DNA of 45,314 nt, taken from contig JAJEAC010000142.1 in NCBI GenBank assembly GCA_022824315.1, positions 1-45,314 of the forward strand, in the 5' to 3' direction. This document shows, piece by piece, positions 43,199-45,314 of this stretch. A model generated the notes under the pieces. It searched no databases, had not been told where the DNA came from, and saw only the letters and a program-made list of their open reading frames with translations. Positions within the stretch are counted from its first letter, which is position 1. Every line of letters starts with the position of its first letter. The stretch is from Silicimonas sp. GTDB lineage: Bacteria > Pseudomonadota > Alphaproteobacteria > Rhodobacterales > Rhodobacteraceae. The position numbers and the translations under genes were made by a program.

Positions 43199-43830
43199 CC
43201 CTGCCGACTTCTCAGATCCGATCAACAGAGTCGCCTGTGCCGCGCACAGGAATTGTCAACCTCCCGATCCCGCTCCGCTTTGCCAAGGATGCCCTCGCGA
43301 GACCGCCTTGAAATTTCCTGTTTGCCACGCAGCGCGGTTCCTCCTTCCGGACGGCCTGGCACGACTGGATCACGTCGAGGCCGCTCGGCCACTCGTGACA
43401 GCTTGCCTCGCCCAGGCAATGTTCCTCGCACGGGACGACCCGAGGCCCGTTCGCCCGGCATTGCATCCGTGTCCGTAGAACACCCGTTGGGCGCGGCGGT
43501 CTTTGCATGGAGATGCGGCTTGCAGAGTCGTTTCGTGACGGACCGCCGTCGCGTTCGTGGAGCGGCCCGGCCTCGCAAGCGAACGTGACGCTGCCGGGTT
43601 CGCGCCAAAGGCCCGGCGACGCCTCTCAGTGCCGAAAGCCATGTCGCTTCACGAAACTGACGAGGCTGTTCGGCACAAGATGCGTGCGCGCAGTGAACGT
43701 GACCGCCCTTGGGCTGCGCTACCGGGTCGAACGGGTCCGCCTGCCGGACGGAGCGACTCCCATGCAGACCGAGGCGGCGAAGCTGGCCGGTCCGCGTCTC
43801 CGGAAGCTGGAGTTGCCAAACATCCGAGCT
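43199..43830. other. long gap with decayed or unrecognised sequence
   Basis: A plus-strand frame between about 43300 and 43477 (FLLPDGLARLDHVEAARP, LVTACLAQAMFLARDDPRP) has a protein-like composition but starts without a codon and matches nothing I know. Several other frames are broken. It may be a dead gene. Confidence 0.3.
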
Positions 43831-44541
43831 TCAGAACAGCATCTGTGCCATCAGCGCGAGCGCGAACCCCGGCACTGCGCCGAGCGGCGGCACCCAGTGG
43901 CGCTCGAGCCTGGCTTGGGGCGCAATGTCCTGGAAGGTGAGATAGAGGATGCCCCCAGCGGCGAACAGCATGATCGCGCCGAGCACGGCATCGTGACCGG
44001 CCAGCCAGATCCACCCAACAAGGCCGCACACGGGACCGAGAAATGCGAGCAGCAGGAACAGGCCTTGCGCCGCCCGCCGCCCGAGCCCGCCGGCCACGAG
44101 TTCGCGTCCTGCGTTGAACCCCTCGGGAAGGTTCTGGAACCCGATCAGCAGCGCGAGAAGCACCGCTTTGTCGGCTCCAGCGGCGAACATGCCGCCGAGA
44201 GCCAAGGATTCGGGCACGAAGTCCGCCATCATGGCGGTCAGCTGGGGCGCCGAGCGCCTGCGGCCGGCCTGGACGCGGTCAAGCGCCATGAAAGCGCAGC
44301 CGCCGGCGAGCATCAGCGCTGCGGCAGGGACCGGATGCGGCAGCAGCGCGGTTCCTTCGGGGACGAGGACCAGTGCGACGGCGCCAAGCAGGATGCCGCC
44401 GCCGAAGGCGATCACGAAATGGCGGAACTCTTCCTCGATCCACCGGGGGCAGATGTGCCCGATGGACGCGAGCGCAGCGCCGGCCGGGATGCAAGCGCCG
44501 GCGAGCGCGGTCCAGATCAGCATTTCAGCAAAGGGGTCCAT
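43831..44541 (-). CDS. ZIP-family divalent metal transporter
   Basis: 236 aa, about eight hydrophobic segments. The metal-binding helices show MMADFVPESLALGGMFA (TM4-like) and GFQNLPEGFNAGREL (TM5-like), the defining ZIP motif with HxxP replaced by QNLPE. The ATG at 44541 begins MDPFAEMLIWTALAG. Likely imports zinc, iron or manganese, the metal being undetermined. It stands alone, without a nearby regulator, although a candidate promoter region lies upstream of it. Confidence 0.85.
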   Translation of the reverse strand: MDPFAEMLIWTALAGACIPAGAALASIGHICPRWIEEEFRHFVIAFGGGILLGAVALVLVPEGTALLPHPVPAAALMLAGGCAFMALDRVQAGRRRSAPQLTAMMADFVPESLALGGMFAAGADKAVLLALLIGFQNLPEGFNAGRELVAGGLGRRAAQGLFLLLAFLGPVCGLVGWIWLAGHDAVLGAIMLFAAGGILYLTFQDIAPQARLERHWVPPLGAVPGFALALMAQMLF

Positions 44542-45148
44542 CGCTCCGTCCACTGCCAGGGCCTGCCGGTGCATGGTGTCATACTCCACGCAGACCGGCC
44601 TGCAACCGCGCAATTGCACCCCCTCGCCATGATAGTCGGCGATCGGTCCGGGGTCCTGGGCGTCCGGTCGTCCTTCGTGGCCCGGGACGGCTTTCGGATT
44701 TCTGGGCGAGCCGTTGCGGATTTCCCGGATCGTCTAGTGCGGTAGCCGTGATCGCCATCGGCCCGTCCTTTCGGGCAAGGTGCCCGCGGTGCCTGACCCC
44801 GATCAACGTCTGGCTCCTGCGGGCGGACATGCGAAGGGCCCGCGCGACCTTGTCGACCACTTCAGAGGTCCTGATCTCGGGAGAGAGTCATGAATTTCCT
44901 GTGGCTCAATTCAGCTAAGAAAATAGAGGAGCTTATATGCTTAACTTGACAGTCCGTCAGGCCTCCTCCTCCGGCACGGCACCCTCGAACGAGACTTCCG
45001 CGCGAATGATGCCGGCGGGAGCGGGGAACATGTGCGGCAAGATCTCTCATGATGGAGAATGAAAAGGGAACTTCGGCTTGGCAGGAAGGTCAATTGTGGT
45101 CACGGTGCATTGCGAGGCGCTTTCGACGCCCTCGCCCAAGCCCAAGCC
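44542..45148. other. long gap without recognised gene
   Basis: Plus-strand frames ending at 44745 (HPLAMIVGDRSGVLGV) and at 44918 (CPRCLTPINVWLLRADM) have a plausible amino acid mix but no starts or family match. AT-rich DNA around 44880-44945 could carry a promoter or a junction. Confidence 0.3.
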
Positions 45149-45162
45149 GGAGGAACGACCGC

Positions 45163-45314
45163 ATGGCCCTCGCCGCCACGCACAGGCAGGTTGCCTGCCG
45201 CCTGCTGCCGCAGGCGCGCAGCAGCAGGCGGCGGCTCGAGCGGACGCTGGAAGACCGGCGCCGGCTCTGCAGCGCCGCCCTGGAGGAACGGATCGACTGC
45301 TGCAGGAAGACCGG
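45163..45314 (+). mobile_element. TnpB-like (IS200/IS605 OrfB) N-terminus, cut by window edge
   Basis: Fifty codons from ATG with GGAGGA upstream at about 45149-45154. The sequence CRLLPQARSSRRRLERTL, followed by EDRRRLCSAALEERIDC, follows the TnpB N-terminal pattern (YRLYPxxxQxxxLExTLexCRxLYNxALexR). Cysteines replace the usual Y in RLYN and in DAYR, so the copy may be divergent. The RuvC part lies outside the window. Confidence 0.55.

Noticed and set aside
43507..44745. 412-codon plus-strand frame opposite the ZIP transporter
   Set aside because: Most of it is antisense to the ZIP gene. Its tail beyond 44541 looks slightly more protein-like but matches nothing.
1..45314. CRISPR array or tandem repeats
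   Set aside because: No regularly spaced direct repeats were seen anywhere in the window.

Overview
The window looks like chromosomal DNA of a high-GC alphaproteobacterium, most likely Rhodobacterales (roseobacter-like). The basis is a perfect alphaproteobacterial SOS box (GAAC-N7-GAAC) in front of lexA, the gene order trpG-trpD-trpC-moaC-moeA ... lexA ... gltX-gltA, a paired ccmF-ccmH (cycK-cycL) cluster, and polyamine, CUT2 sugar and TTT transporters typical of that group. No rRNA, tRNA, CRISPR array or complete prophage was found.

Layout. 0.35-4.3 kb (+): a four-gene polyamine-type ABC importer, facing a class III aminotransferase (4.3-5.7 kb, -). 5.7-8.3 kb: gene-poor and decayed, with an outer-membrane barrel C-terminus remnant, a pair of small coiled-coil ORFs and a broken DUF6932/HTH pair. 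8.4-13 kb: a SPOR-tailed D,D-carboxypeptidase, a HAD hydrolase, clpS, an RsmC-like methyltransferase and an SDR lacking the usual catalytic lysine. 13.3-14.1 kb: an orphan Phd-type antitoxin, a possible toxin remnant and a fragment resembling the N-terminus of RRXRR/IscB nucleases. 14.15-20.2 kb: a divergent sugar locus, with a CUT2 ABC importer leftward and an isomerase, an RpiR regulator and a PfkB kinase rightward. 20.4-20.8 kb: an AbiEii pseudogene. 21.1-26 kb: trpGD, ung, trpC, moaC, moeA. 26-28.2 kb: an insertion-like stretch between moeA and lexA with an AbiEi remnant, a DnaQ-like exonuclease and an intact YefM-YoeB system. 28.3-32.6 kb: lexA, gltX, gltA. 32.6-35.9 kb (-): a PaaG-like hydratase, ccmH and ccmF. 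36.1-42.1 kb (-): tctA-tctB-tctC, an acylating aldehyde dehydrogenase and an acyl-CoA synthetase, read here as a sulfoacetate-type (sauS/sauT-like) pathway fed by a TTT importer, with a divergent LacI regulator and a candidate operator. 43.8-44.5 kb (-): a ZIP metal transporter. At the right edge the N-terminus of a TnpB-like protein begins and runs out of the window.

Two themes stand out. First, most catabolic units carry their own transporter and regulator (polyamine; RpiR-controlled sugar; LacI-controlled TTT/acyl-CoA unit). Second, the gaps between conserved blocks hold remnants of toxin-antitoxin and IS200/IS605-related genes (DUF6932/HTH, Phd, RRXRR, AbiEii, AbiEi), with one intact module, YefM-YoeB, directly upstream of lexA. 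All family assignments come from reading the translated sequence; no searches were run.
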